From positions 682,001 to 746,000 of the forward strand of contig NC_010545.1 in assembly GCF_000069945.1 (NCBI RefSeq): a stretch of 64,000 nt of DNA. The letters run 5' to 3'. Origin of the DNA: Corynebacterium urealyticum DSM 7109. Its GTDB lineage: Bacteria > Actinomycetota > Actinomycetes > Mycobacteriales > Mycobacteriaceae. This document shows, in pieces, positions 8,192-17,049 of the stretch. Position 1 is the first letter of the stretch, and every line of letters starts with the position of its first letter. Below the pieces are notes generated by a model. It did not search any database, was not told where the DNA came from, and saw only the letters and a list, made by a program, of their open reading frames with translations. The position numbers and the translations under genes are program-made.

Positions 8192-9679
8192 ATGTCCGCT
8201 TCTGCGTCCATCGACAAGCAGCAAGCTGATTGGAACGAGCGCGTCGCCCTGGCGGAAAAGATGATCCCGCTGCTCGGGCAGCTCCGCCGCGAAAAGAACG
8301 TCGTGACGTCCATCTTCGGTCGCCAGCTCATCAACGTTGCTGAGACCGACATTCTGAAGCAGCACCGCTTCGCACGTCGCATCACCAACAACGACCTGCC
8401 GATCGCGCACACCATGCCGATCCTCGAGCGCATCGCAGAGCTCGACCTGAATACCGTCGCCGCAGACCTTGGTGCCCTGGCTACCGCATTCGAGGACAAG
8501 GGGGGTGACTTCGGGGACACCGCAGCCATCGACGAGTTCCTCAAGGAGCAGTTCGCCGACGTCATCGGTACTCGCGGTGACACCCCGACCACCGACGTCG
8601 TCCTCTACGGATTCGGCCGCATCGGTCGCCTCCTGGCCCGCATCCTGCTCGCCCAGAGCTCCGAGAAGGCCGGCCCGCGCCTGCGCGCCATCGTCGTCCG
8701 TAAGAACTCCGAGGACGACCTGCAGAAGCGTGCCTCCCTGCTGCGCCGCGACTCCGTCCACGGCAGCTTCGACGGCACCATCTGGGTCGACGAGGAGAAC
8801 AACGTCATCTGGGCCAACGGCACCCCGATCCAGGTCATCTACGCCAACAAGCCGGGCGAGATCGACTACACCCAGTACGGCATCGACAACGCCATCGTCG
8901 TCGACAACACCGGTGTGTGGCGCGACCGCGAGGGCCTGGGCCAGCACCTGCAGGCCAAGGGTGTTGCACGCGCGCTGCTCACCGCACCGGGCAAGGGCGA
9001 CATCAAGAACCTCGTCTTCGGTATCAACCACACCGACGTCGACCTGGACGCCGAGGACGACCGCATCCTCTCCGCCGCGTCCTGCACCACCAACGGCATC
9101 ACCCCGGTGCTGAAGGTCGTCAATGACAAGTGGGGTGTGGACCACGGCCACGTCGAGACCGTCCACGCCTTCACCAATGACCAGAACCTCATCGACAACT
9201 TCCACAAGGGCGAGCGCCGCGGCCGTGCCGCAACCCTGAACATGGTGCTCACCGAGACCGGCGCTGCCAAGGCCGTCTCCAAGGCCCTGCCGGAGTTCGA
9301 GGGCAAGCTGACCGGTAACGCCATCCGCGTCCCGACCCCGGATGTCTCCATGGCCGTGCTGAACCTCAGCATGTCCCGCGAGGTCACCAAGGACGAGGTC
9401 AACAACTACCTGCGCGACGTCTCGCTCGTCTCCGAGCTGCGCCCACAGGTGGACTACATCGACTCCCCGGAGGTCGTCTCCACCGACTTCGTCGGCTCCA
9501 CCCACGCTGGTGTCGTCGACGGTCGCGCGACGATCGCTGCTGGCAAGAACCTGGTGCTCTACGTCTGGTACGACAATGAGTTCGGTTACTCCTGCCAGGT
9601 GGTCCGCATCATCGAGCAGCTGGCCGGCGCCCAGCACATCGTGGTGCCTGCCCGCACCGCACTGGACGCCCTGGACTAA
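8192..9679 (+). CDS. gapB: Glyceraldehyde-3-phosphate dehydrogenase, long GapB/GapX type
   Basis: 495 residues, far longer than the 330-340 of glycolytic GapA; about 125 extra residues precede the Rossmann start (VVLYGFGRIGRLLAR). The catalytic cysteine is C298 in SAASCTTNG, where most GAPDHs have SNASCTTN. Where NAD-dependent enzymes carry Asp after the second strand (for example AINDL) this protein reads IVVRKN, which fits NADP preference. Known: the similar C. glutamicum GapB is an NADP-linked gluconeogenic enzyme. Inferred: this one serves gluconeogenesis with glpX in the same window. A ribosome binding site TTGGAGG precedes the ATG. It ends at a strong hairpin terminator. Confidence 0.92.
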   Translation: MSASASIDKQQADWNERVALAEKMIPLLGQLRREKNVVTSIFGRQLINVAETDILKQHRFARRITNNDLPIAHTMPILERIAELDLNTVAADLGALATAFEDKGGDFGDTAAIDEFLKEQFADVIGTRGDTPTTDVVLYGFGRIGRLLARILLAQSSEKAGPRLRAIVVRKNSEDDLQKRASLLRRDSVHGSFDGTIWVDEENNVIWANGTPIQVIYANKPGEIDYTQYGIDNAIVVDNTGVWRDREGLGQHLQAKGVARALLTAPGKGDIKNLVFGINHTDVDLDAEDDRILSAASCTTNGITPVLKVVNDKWGVDHGHVETVHAFTNDQNLIDNFHKGERRGRAATLNMVLTETGAAKAVSKALPEFEGKLTGNAIRVPTPDVSMAVLNLSMSREVTKDEVNNYLRDVSLVSELRPQVDYIDSPEVVSTDFVGSTHAGVVDGRATIAAGKNLVLYVWYDNEFGYSCQVVRIIEQLAGAQHIVVPARTALDALD

Positions 9680-9720
9680 GGAGCACTCCCGGGGCTGTGC
9701 TATGCCCCATAGCGAGCTGA

Positions 9721-9755
9721 GGGCCCGCGACCGAATAGTGGTCGCGGGCCCTTTC
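9721..9755 (+). terminator. Rho-independent terminator after gapB
   Basis: A perfect 12-bp stem GGGCCCGCGACC (9721-9732) pairs with 9740-9751, with a seven-base loop and a short T run. It sits between the convergent gapB and pth genes and may serve both. Confidence 0.8.
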
Positions 9756-9766
9756 ACGTCTGCCTG

Positions 9767-10414
9767 CTAGCGGCTACGCCCGTGGATCTCATTCTGGGCG
9801 ATCGCCACCCCACGGCTCACGGTGAGCCGCACCGCGTCCGCCGCGTCCCCCAGGGATAGTGGCAGCCATTCGAGCTCTTGTTTGCTGAAGGGTTTGAGCA
9901 CGAAACTCGCCGGGTCCATGCGCCCCGGGGGCCGGCCGATCCCCATCCGGATGCGCACATAGTCCCGGGTGCCCAGCGCCTGGGTGGTGGACTTCAGCCC
10001 ATTGTGGCCGTTCTCCCCGCCGCCGACCTTGATGCGCACGGCCGCTGGGTCGAGGTCCAACTCATCGTGGATCACGATCACGTGCTCGGCCGGGATCTTG
10101 AAGAACTTCGCCAACGCCCCGATCGCCCCACCGGAGAGGTTCATGTAGCTGCGGGCCCGGGCGATGATGACGGACCGCCCGTCGATCTTCGTCTGGCAGA
10201 TCAGCGAGTTGGTGCGCTTGTGGGCACTCAGCGTGCCCGGCATGGGCGTGAGATCATCCAGCAGCTCGTCCACCGCCAGGTAGCCGATGTTGTGGCGCGT
10301 GGTCTCGTACTGGGCGCCCGGGTTACCGAGCCCAACGACGAGCCACGGGGCATCCGCGCTGCCAGCCGACTTCGGGGTTCTCTTGGGGGAGGAGTTCTTC
10401 AGCTTTCCACACAC
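9767..10414 (-). CDS. pth: Peptidyl-tRNA hydrolase
   Basis: 215 residues. Pth cleaves the ester bond of peptidyl-tRNA that drops off ribosomes, recycling tRNA. The signature GLGNPG (about 28-33), catalytic His41 in TTRHNIG, the HDELDLD segment and GHNGLKS are all present. About 20 unstructured residues precede the first strand. The start is GTG with GAAGGA upstream. It lies downstream of rplY on the same strand, an order (rplY-pth) that is conserved in actinobacteria, with a 137-base gap. Confidence 0.96.
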   Translation of the reverse strand: MCGKLKNSSPKRTPKSAGSADAPWLVVGLGNPGAQYETTRHNIGYLAVDELLDDLTPMPGTLSAHKRTNSLICQTKIDGRSVIIARARSYMNLSGGAIGALAKFFKIPAEHVIVIHDELDLDPAAVRIKVGGGENGHNGLKSTTQALGTRDYVRIRMGIGRPPGRMDPASFVLKPFSKQELEWLPLSLGDAADAVRLTVSRGVAIAQNEIHGRSR

Positions 10415-10551
10415 AGTTGGAATCCTTCCATAGAAAGACCCGCCGCGCTGGGGTGCAAGGTATGGTTCATACCTCGTGCCCGGCGCAGCGGGTGAAAGTT
10501 GCGACCCCGGCCGTGAGCTCGCACTCAGCGGTCGGCGTGCAGGGGAGGGGA

Positions 10552-11190
10552 TTAGTCCTCGGACTCTGCCGGTGCCTCGGCCTCTTCGCCGGCAGCAGCG
10601 TCCTCGCCCTCGGCAGCAGCCTCGTCGTCCTCAGGCAGCTCTTCCTCCTCCGGCTCGACGATGTTGATGACGAGCTCCTCGGCGTCGGAAACCAGGACAG
10701 CGTTGGACGGCATCTTGACGTCCTTCGCCAGGATCTGCTCGCCGATCTCCAGGCCGTTGATGTCCAGGACGATCTCTTCCGGAATGTCGAGGACGTCCAC
10801 CTCGAGCAGCAGGACGTCGACGTCCTGAACAACCATTGCACCCGGTGCCGGGAGGCCCTCGTGGATGACCGGAACCTCGACCTCGACGCGCTCGCCGCGC
10901 TTGACGTTCAGCAGGTCAGCGTGGTCGATGTCCAGGGTCAGGACGTTCTGGTCGATGGCCTTGACCATCACCAGGTTGTCCTCGCCGTCGATGTTCAGCT
11001 CGAACACGGCGTTGACGCCCTCGTTACGGACCAGTGCGTGCAGGTCCAGGGTATCGACGTGGACGTGGACCGGGTCCAGCTCGTTGCCGTAGACAACCAG
11101 TGGGATCCGGCCGTCGCGACGCAGGCGACGGGATGCGCCCTTACCGAACTCGGTGCGCAGAACGCCTTCGATACGAGTCAATTCAGCCAT
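10552..11190 (-). CDS. rplY: 50S ribosomal protein L25/general stress protein Ctc
   Basis: 212 residues. The N-terminal half (1-95) is the 5S-rRNA-binding L25 domain (GASRRLRRDGRIPLVVYG). The second half is the TL5/Ctc beta domain. The last 35 residues are an acidic Glu/Ala-rich tail. It binds 5S rRNA in the large subunit; long Ctc forms are linked to stress in Bacillus. AAGGAG lies ideally placed before the ATG. Compared with the conserved order prs-rplY, a lipoprotein gene has been inserted upstream here. Confidence 0.95.
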   Translation of the reverse strand: MAELTRIEGVLRTEFGKGASRRLRRDGRIPLVVYGNELDPVHVHVDTLDLHALVRNEGVNAVFELNIDGEDNLVMVKAIDQNVLTLDIDHADLLNVKRGERVEVEVPVIHEGLPAPGAMVVQDVDVLLLEVDVLDIPEEIVLDINGLEIGEQILAKDVKMPSNAVLVSDAEELVINIVEPEEEELPEDDEAAAEGEDAAAGEEAEAPAESED

Positions 11191-11517
11191 GAGTGCTCCT
11201 TAGAGTTAAGAAGTTGAAGTGTAAATATTGCGGTTGCCACTGCTTTTCTCTTCGCCCGGGATCGTTAACCGGAAAAGAAAAAAGCCGCGGTTTCTCGCGG
11301 CGGGTGTCCACCCCGCCCACGTGAAGCCCCTCGAATACAAGGAAGCCGCATGGCCGGGTAGTTCATCGCGCCGATAACGGCCAGCTTGTTTAAGAGCCAG
11401 CCCTCGCCGAGATCAACCGACATCTTACAAGCTGGAAGGTGGTGGGCGCAAACCCCTCCGGGGAGGGATTCGGGGCAGGTCGCGGCGTGGTTTTCGCTTG
11501 TGGGGTATCGGAGGGAT
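11191..11517. other. Intergenic region between the lipoprotein gene and rplY
   Basis: 327 bases without a supported gene. It contains the 5' leader of rplY and, at 11271-11301, a terminator for transcripts from the lipoprotein gene. The 216 bases between that gene's stop codon and the hairpin form an unusually long 3' untranslated stretch. A minus-strand frame there (starting near 11420 and running through the terminator) has no good ribosome binding site, and I do not call it a gene. Confidence 0.5.
11271..11301 (-). terminator. Rho-independent terminator on the minus strand
   Basis: GCCGCG (11284-11289) pairs with CGCGGC (11296-11301). Reading the minus strand, the stem is followed by a U-rich run (complement of the A-rich 11271-11283). 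Confidence 0.7.
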
Positions 11518-12471
11518 TTAATCCTCGAAGGTGAGGGTGAACTCGCGGTACTGACCCCAGCTTCGATCCACGCAGTAGCCTTGGACCTTTCCACCAAGCC
11601 TCGGATATCCCAGTGCACAGCTATATCCGGTGCTGAGCTTTTCTGGTGCACGACGCCGGTAGCCGCTGTCGATGAACTCCTGAAGGGTTTTCTGCATGGT
11701 CTCGCAGTTATTGCCCCCGCGACTCACGGTTGCCTTGATGTACATCCCGTGTTGATCCTCGAGCGGGACGCACGAGCCACCGAGGGGCTCCTTCTGTCCA
11801 TCGATGTACACGTGCTTCTTAGTGATACGCATCCAGTGTCGACCGCCACCCTTTTTCACTCCGGTTTTTTCACTGGCTTCGCACTCGAGCTCGCCATCAT
11901 CATTTTTGCAGGTCACGGTGCCAAAAGTGGTTTTCTCTCCGGGAGCGAGTTCCCTCGGCTCCTCCGTGAGGGATCCGCCGAGAGAGGCGAGGGTTGCTCG
12001 CCCTTGCCACGCGTATCCAGTGGGGCCGTAGTCCAAGGCCATTGAGTTTTGGGGCATCGGGTCGACCTCCTCGGCTGGGACATCCCATGTTCCGTGTAAC
12101 TGACCCTCCAGGTTGCTGCAGCTGAACTGTGCGGTAGTTCCGTCGTCTTCTTTTCGGCTCAGGTCAATGCACAGAACATTCAGGTTCTTCACGTACAAGA
12201 CTGCCTGTCGGCCGTCTCCGATGAGGAACTTCTCCCTAGGTATCTCCGTGTAGCCGCGGGCGCTGTGCTTCCTTGGCTCCTCGCCTGCGGCGCGGTCTCC
12301 GGACTTCCCGGAGCCCTTGCCTCCCGTCGGCTTCGGGGCCTTGCCCGGCTTCGTGGTGGTCACCGTCACCGTCGGCGGGCCAGATGCGTCGTCATCGGAT
12401 TGGATGCTGGAGCAACTGCTCAGGGCGAGCAGACCGGCGACCAGGACGGCGAGGATGGCGGAGCGGCGCAT
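11518..12471 (-). CDS. Secreted lipoprotein, unknown function
   Basis: 317 residues from the ATG at 12471, which has GGAGG five bases upstream; an in-frame start 15 codons earlier would ruin the signal peptide. The signal peptide is MRRSAILAVLVAGLLALSSC with lipobox LSSC and lipidated Cys20. A Ser/Thr/Pro/Gly/Lys-rich linker (about 25-75) follows. The remaining domain has eight or so cysteines (for example VLCIDLS, AQFSCSN, VTCKNDDGELECE, GGSCVP, NNCETM, YSCALG, GYCVDR), suggesting disulfides outside the membrane. I recognise no family. It is inserted between prs and rplY, which are neighbours in related genomes. The long 3' untranslated stretch before its terminator is unusual. Confidence 0.8.
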   Translation of the reverse strand: MRRSAILAVLVAGLLALSSCSSIQSDDDASGPPTVTVTTTKPGKAPKPTGGKGSGKSGDRAAGEEPRKHSARGYTEIPREKFLIGDGRQAVLYVKNLNVLCIDLSRKEDDGTTAQFSCSNLEGQLHGTWDVPAEEVDPMPQNSMALDYGPTGYAWQGRATLASLGGSLTEEPRELAPGEKTTFGTVTCKNDDGELECEASEKTGVKKGGGRHWMRITKKHVYIDGQKEPLGGSCVPLEDQHGMYIKATVSRGGNNCETMQKTLQEFIDSGYRRRAPEKLSTGYSCALGYPRLGGKVQGYCVDRSWGQYREFTLTFED

Positions 12472-12587
12472 AGAAACCTCCACTGCATGCCGGGAGGGGC
12501 AGGGGCCGCCCGGCATAAGGAACGTGATCGAAGCTAAAGATTAGCTGAGAGGTCGCTCGGGGTCCTGCTAAACCCGCCCTGCAACAG

Positions 12588-12634
12588 CAAAACACCCCCG
12601 TTTCCGCCCACAGGCGGGCGGAAACGGGGGGTGT
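12588..12634 (-). terminator. Terminator after prs
   Basis: A long stem of about 17 bp (ACACCCCCGTTTCCGCCC at 12592-12609 against 12616-12634, one bulge) has loop ACAGGC. On the minus strand it is followed by GTGTTTTG. Confidence 0.8.
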
Positions 12635-12657
12635 AGGGCGCAGGCAGGCGCAGGGGA

Positions 12658-13629
12658 CTACTCGAAGAGAGTGGTCACCGAGCCGTTCTCGAAGATCTCG
12701 TGGATCGTCTTTGCCACCAGCGGGGCCACGGAGAGAACCGTGAGGTTATCCCAGCCCTCGGTGCTCTGCGGCAGGGTGTCGGTGGTGATGATCTCACGGG
12801 CGCCGCACTCGCTGAGGCGCTCGCGGGCCGGGCCGGAGAAGACACCGTGGGTCGTGGCGATGATGACGTCGCCCGCACCGGCGTTCTTCAGCACCTGGAC
12901 AGCGCCAGCGATGGTGCCACCGGTGTCGATCATGTCGTCCAGTAGCACGCAGGTGCGGCCCTCGACGTCGCCGACCACGCGGTTGGAGGTGACCTTATTA
13001 GCCACGTCGATGTCGCGGGTCTTGTGGATGAAGGCCAGCGGGGCGCCGCCCAGCTGGTTGGCCCACTTCTCGGACTCCTTCACGCGGCCAGCATCCGGGG
13101 AGACGACCACGATGTTGTCCAGGTTGTAGTTCTCCTGGATGTGCTTGGTCAGGATCGGCAGCGCGTGCATGTGGTCGACCGGACCATCGAAGAAGCCCTG
13201 GATCTGGTCGGTGTGCAGATCCACAGAGACCAGGCGGTCCGCGCCAGCGGCCTTGAACAGGTCAGCGACCAGGCGAGCGGAGATTGGCTCGCGGCCGCGG
13301 TGCTTCTTGTCCTGGCGGGCGTAAGGGTAGAACGGGAGGATCGCCGTGATCCGCTTCGCCGAGCCACGCTTCAGGGCGTCGATCATCAGCAGCTGCTCCA
13401 TCAGCCAGTCATTCAGCGGCTGCGGGTGGGACTGCAGGACGAAAGCGTCGGAGCCACGGACGGACTCCTCGAAGCGCACGAAGATCTCGCCGTTGGCGAA
13501 GTTGCGCGCCGTGGTCGGAGTCAGCTCGACACCAAGCTCGCGGGCTACTGCCTCACCCAGCTCCGGGTGCGCACGACCCGAAAACAGCATGAGGTTCTTT
13601 TGGTTGTCGATCCAGTGAGTGGTGGACAC
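12658..13629 (-). CDS. prs: Ribose-phosphate pyrophosphokinase (PRPP synthetase)
   Basis: 323 residues. It makes PRPP from ribose 5-phosphate and ATP for nucleotides, histidine, tryptophan, NAD and, in this group, cell-wall arabinose precursors. Recognisable parts are the N-terminal LMLFSGRAHPELGEAVA, the flexible-loop/catalytic region YARQDKKHRGREP, DLHTDQIQGFF, and the PRPP-binding loop CVLLDDMIDTGGTI. The start is GTG with GGAAGG upstream. It follows glmU on the same strand after 164 bases, the usual actinobacterial order. Confidence 0.96.
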   Translation of the reverse strand: MSTTHWIDNQKNLMLFSGRAHPELGEAVARELGVELTPTTARNFANGEIFVRFEESVRGSDAFVLQSHPQPLNDWLMEQLLMIDALKRGSAKRITAILPFYPYARQDKKHRGREPISARLVADLFKAAGADRLVSVDLHTDQIQGFFDGPVDHMHALPILTKHIQENYNLDNIVVVSPDAGRVKESEKWANQLGGAPLAFIHKTRDIDVANKVTSNRVVGDVEGRTCVLLDDMIDTGGTIAGAVQVLKNAGAGDVIIATTHGVFSGPARERLSECGAREIITTDTLPQSTEGWDNLTVLSVAPLVAKTIHEIFENGSVTTLFE

Positions 13630-13793
13630 AGATCAGCCTTCCCGAGGATTTGTTTTCTTGTGTTCGCCGGTACGTTGCCGCCCGTCGACCCTTGCGCAGG
13701 ATCTTTGAGGGCGCCACCCGCTCGCCGCAGTGACCAGCTTTACATGAACTGATGATAATTGCCCTGGGTTTAAAGAACCAACGAGGGCTAGGT

Positions 13794-15350
13794 CTACTGC
13801 CCCTGCTCCGGGGTCTCGCCTTCGGGCTGCGGGATAGCAGCGTCGCTAGCGGCGCGTTGCGCGGCCTCCGCCGCCGGGGTGCCGGGGCGGCGCTTGACCA
13901 CCCAGCCCTCAATGTTTCGCTGCTGACCACCGGAGACGGCCAGAGCGCCGGCGGGGACGTCCTCCTTGATGACGGTTCCGGCCCCGGAATAGGCGCCATC
14001 GCCGACGGTGACCGGCGCGATGAACATCGTGTCCGAGCCGGTGCGCACGTGCGAGCCGATCGTGGTGTGGTGCTTATTCACCCCGTCGTAGTTGACGAAG
14101 ACGCTGGATGCCCCGATGTTGCTGTACTCGCCGATGGTGGCATCACCCACATAGGTCAGGTGCGGCACCTTCGAGCCACGCCCGATGGTCGCGTTCTTGG
14201 TTTCGACGAAGCCACCCAGCTTGCCCTCCTCACCGAGTTCCGTGCCCGGGCGCAGGTAGGTGAACGGGCCAACGGTGGCGCGGGCGCCGATGGAGGAGCT
14301 CAGGGCGTGAGTGCGCACCACGGATGCGCCCTCGCCAACGGTGGTGTCCTGCAGGGTCGTATCCGGGCCCAGGGTGGCGTTATCCGCAATCCGGGTGCGA
14401 CCCAGCAGCTGGGTACCCGGCAGGATCGTGACGTCCTGGCCAACCTGGACGTCCACGTCGATGCGGGTGCTGTGCGGGTCCACGATCGTCGCCCCGCCGC
14501 GCATCGTGCGCTCCAGCACGCGGCGGTTGAGCTCCTCGCCGGCGCGGGCCAGCTGGACTCGGTCGTTCACGCCCGCGAGCTCCGCGGGATCGTTGGCGGT
14601 GTGCGCGCGCACCGGGTGGCCGTCGGCCCGTGCGATGGAGAGAACATCGGTGAGGTAGAGCTCGCCCTGCGCGTTATTCGTGTTCAGGCGGCTCAGCGCA
14701 TCGCGCAGGATCTCGGCGTCGAAGGCGAAGACACCGGAGTTGACCTCGGTGATCGCGCGCTGTTCCTCGGTGGCGTCCTTTTCCTCGACGATCTGCATGA
14801 CGTCGCCGTAGTCGGAACGCACGATGCGGCCATAACCGGTGGGGTTAGCCTGCTCGACGGAGAGCACCGTCACCGCGGTCGGCACCTCAGTGTGGGAACG
14901 GTAGAGCGCGGTGATCGTCTCCCCCGTCAGCAGCGGGACGTCGGCGTTAGTGACGATGACGGTGCCGTGGAAGTCCGCCAGTTCGTTCATCGCGCACTGC
15001 ACAGCGTGCCCGGTGCCGTTCTGCTCCTCCTGGACGGCCAGGTGGATCTCACGGCCCAGGTCTTTAGCCACCTGTTCGCAGGCCGGGCCGACCTGCTCGC
15101 GGCCGTGCCCGATCACGGCCACCATGTTGCTTGGCTGCGCCCCCGCCGCGGCGTGAAGGCTGTGGGCCAGCAGCGTACGTCCGCCGATGGCGTGCAGGGT
15201 CTTCGGCGTGGCCGACTTCATGCGCGTGCCGGCGCCCGCAGCGAGGATGACGACGGCCAGATCCGAGCCCGCAGAAGTCCCACCAGCTCCCGTGGTCTGG
15301 GTCTCCGTTGGCTGGTCGGTGGCTTGGTTCCTGTTCGGAGTGCGCGACAC
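13794..15350 (-). CDS. glmU: Bifunctional N-acetylglucosamine-1-phosphate uridyltransferase / glucosamine-1-phosphate acetyltransferase
   Basis: 518 residues, longer than the roughly 460 of E. coli because of an N-terminal Gln/Thr/Gly-rich tail (1-30) and a C-terminal Pro/Glu/Ala tail (about 475-518), as in mycobacterial GlmU. The nucleotidyltransferase domain begins with [34 protein letters not shown] and [11 protein letters not shown] follow. The second half is a left-handed beta helix of hexapeptide repeats with the acetyltransferase signatures [26 protein letters not shown] and [10 protein letters not shown]. It produces UDP-GlcNAc for peptidoglycan and mycothiol. The start is GTG with AAGGAGG upstream. 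Confidence 0.97.
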   Translation of the reverse strand: MSRTPNRNQATDQPTETQTTGAGGTSAGSDLAVVILAAGAGTRMKSATPKTLHAIGGRTLLAHSLHAAAGAQPSNMVAVIGHGREQVGPACEQVAKDLGREIHLAVQEEQNGTGHAVQCAMNELADFHGTVIVTNADVPLLTGETITALYRSHTEVPTAVTVLSVEQANPTGYGRIVRSDYGDVMQIVEEKDATEEQRAITEVNSGVFAFDAEILRDALSRLNTNNAQGELYLTDVLSIARADGHPVRAHTANDPAELAGVNDRVQLARAGEELNRRVLERTMRGGATIVDPHSTRIDVDVQVGQDVTILPGTQLLGRTRIADNATLGPDTTLQDTTVGEGASVVRTHALSSSIGARATVGPFTYLRPGTELGEEGKLGGFVETKNATIGRGSKVPHLTYVGDATIGEYSNIGASSVFVNYDGVNKHHTTIGSHVRTGSDTMFIAPVTVGDGAYSGAGTVIKEDVPAGALAVSGGQQRNIEGWVVKRRPGTPAAEAAQRAASDAAIPQPEGETPEQGQ

Positions 15351-15469
15351 GGCGGCAGCCCCTCCTTGAAAATCGGGTGTGGACGGTCTTGGTCGTACAC
15401 CAGCATAACTGCCGTGCCGGACAAAGCTTTGCGGGCCACGGGCTGTGTCGCGTCCCGAGTAGGCGGGGT

Positions 15470-16705
15470 CTAACCCTGGCGGGCGGAAACCTCAGGCAGC
15501 TTCGCCGCAAGCAGGGAACCCAGCGCGCCGACCGCGGCCAAAGCGCCGAGTGCCCAGAGGGTTCCCATGAGGCTCAACAGCGCGGTCAGCGCACCGATGA
15601 GCAGCAGGATGATGCCCATCAGCGTGTTGGAGACCGAGACATAGCGGGTGCGCTGATCGCCCTCAGCCATGTCCACCACATAGGTCGACCGGGAGACCCG
15701 GATCGCCGCGTGCGCCACCGAAATGCCGAAGAAGGCGACGGGCAGCCACCAGTACAGGGCGTCCTCCCAGACCAGGGCCAGGCCGATGGTGATCAGCAGC
15801 AGAACGACGGCGAACAGCGCGCCGCCCGAAAGAGTGTTCTTCGAAGATTTATCCGACAAGGCACCGGTCACCCGGCCGGCGGTCAGCGAGGCAAGGCCTG
15901 CGGCGACGACGAACAGGCCCAGGCCGGTCACGCTCGAGCCCGCCCGTCCCTGCAGAGTGACAAGAAAAGTGGGGGAGAGGGCGGAGGCCAGCATGAGGGA
16001 GCGGACCAACACAAAGTTTCGGAAGGGCTTGTCGTCACGCATCAGGCCCCACACGTCGTCCCAGATGGCGCGATTCATCTCGGTAACGGAGTGCGGCGGC
16101 TCAGCGAGATCCCCCTCGTCCACTGGCGGCTCCTGGATCTTTCTGAAGAGCAGGAAACTCACCACCCACGCGCCCGCTCCGGCCGCAAAAAGCACGCCAA
16201 AGGTGCCGGGGCTCAGGTTGTCGCGCAGAGCGGCGATGACCAGTCCCACCACGATGGTCACCGCACCTGCGAGCGTCGTTGCGAAACCAGTGACCCGGCC
16301 GCGGTACCCCTTCGGCATCGTGCGGCCCTGGATGTCCTTACTCGTCAGCGACACCAGCGAACGGGCGGCGGCGAGCAGCGCGAGGCCGAAGAGGATGAGC
16401 AGGCCAGCGGTCGTGCCGGAGGTGAACAGGGCTGCACACATCGCGATGATGCAGCCCAGCGCCTGACCCAGCGTGCCCAGCAGCAGGATCGGCAATCGAC
16501 GGGAGCGGGCCTGGACCCACGGGCGGAGCCCGGCCTGCGGCAACATCGAGCCGGCCTCGCGGATCGGCACCAATAGCGGCGCGATCCAGGTGGGCGCGGC
16601 CAGCATCTGCAGCAACCACGGCAGCGTCGTCTTCGCGCTCATGATCTGGTCGCCGATGTTTTGGAAACCAAAGGCCGTGGAGAAGCGCAGGCCGTTGTGC
16701 TCCAC
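15470..16705 (-). CDS. Major facilitator superfamily transporter
   Basis: 411 residues with about eleven or twelve hydrophobic segments and a central polar loop (around 205-240), the MFS layout. The N-terminus ([13 protein letters not shown]) and GRVTGALSD in the second half match MFS motif regions, but the substrate class is unclear. The start is uncertain: GTG at 16705 lacks a ribosome binding site, and coding-like sequence without a stop codon continues upstream for about 15 codons with no ATG, GTG or TTG before the tRNA-Gln terminator. The gene lies just after tRNA-Gln on the same strand. In related genomes this position between glmU and mfd is variable, so it may be a lineage-specific addition. 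Confidence 0.8.
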   Translation of the reverse strand: MEHNGLRFSTAFGFQNIGDQIMSAKTTLPWLLQMLAAPTWIAPLLVPIREAGSMLPQAGLRPWVQARSRRLPILLLGTLGQALGCIIAMCAALFTSGTTAGLLILFGLALLAAARSLVSLTSKDIQGRTMPKGYRGRVTGFATTLAGAVTIVVGLVIAALRDNLSPGTFGVLFAAGAGAWVVSFLLFRKIQEPPVDEGDLAEPPHSVTEMNRAIWDDVWGLMRDDKPFRNFVLVRSLMLASALSPTFLVTLQGRAGSSVTGLGLFVVAAGLASLTAGRVTGALSDKSSKNTLSGGALFAVVLLLITIGLALVWEDALYWWLPVAFFGISVAHAAIRVSRSTYVVDMAEGDQRTRYVSVSNTLMGIILLLIGALTALLSLMGTLWALGALAAVGALGSLLAAKLPEVSARQG

Positions 16706-16761
16706 GTTCGGGAGATCAGACTTCGGTGGCTTACCGATCAGCTTGTGGGACAGGCGCGTCG

Positions 16762-16795
16762 AAAAAAGGCCCCTGCTCGGAGTGAGTAGGGGCCT
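16762..16795 (-). terminator. Terminator after tRNA-Gln
   Basis: AGGCCCCT (16767-16774) pairs with 16788-16795, and the minus-strand stem runs into six U residues. It overlaps the region from which the MFS gene must be expressed. Confidence 0.8.
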
Positions 16796-16821
16796 GAGCT
16801 TGTTGGTCTTCGCTCGTCATG

Positions 16822-16893
16822 CTCCCCCACCAGGACTCGAACCTAGAATGACGGTACCAAAAACCGCAGTGTTGCCAATTACACCATGGGGGA
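16822..16893 (-). tRNA. tRNA-Gln (anticodon TTG)
   Basis: 72 nucleotides. The acceptor stem TCCCCCA pairs with TGGGGGA, with discriminator G. The anticodon stem GCGGT/ACCGT encloses loop TTTTGGT with anticodon TTG. The T arm contains GGTTCGAGTCC. CCA is not encoded. A terminator follows directly. Confidence 0.95.
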
Positions 16894-17049
16894 AAACGCT
16901 AGTCGTCGAAGATCCCGCAGGATGACGCTAACGGCTTAACACCCTACCCCATGCCACACGGCGGGTGGAAAATCACCGAAGCGCCACGGCAACGGGACGG
17001 TGCAGGCTAGGCGCGGGGGTGTCTGCCCCCACGGCTACACTGGGGCGCT

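Noticed and set aside
11265..11651. Minus-strand frame running through the rplY upstream region
   Set aside because: It overlaps the lipoprotein gene and reads through a clear terminator into its U run; not a plausible gene.
13752..15473. Long open frame opposite glmU
   Set aside because: Antisense shadow of glmU with biased composition and no ribosome binding site; the GlmU domains on the minus strand are complete.
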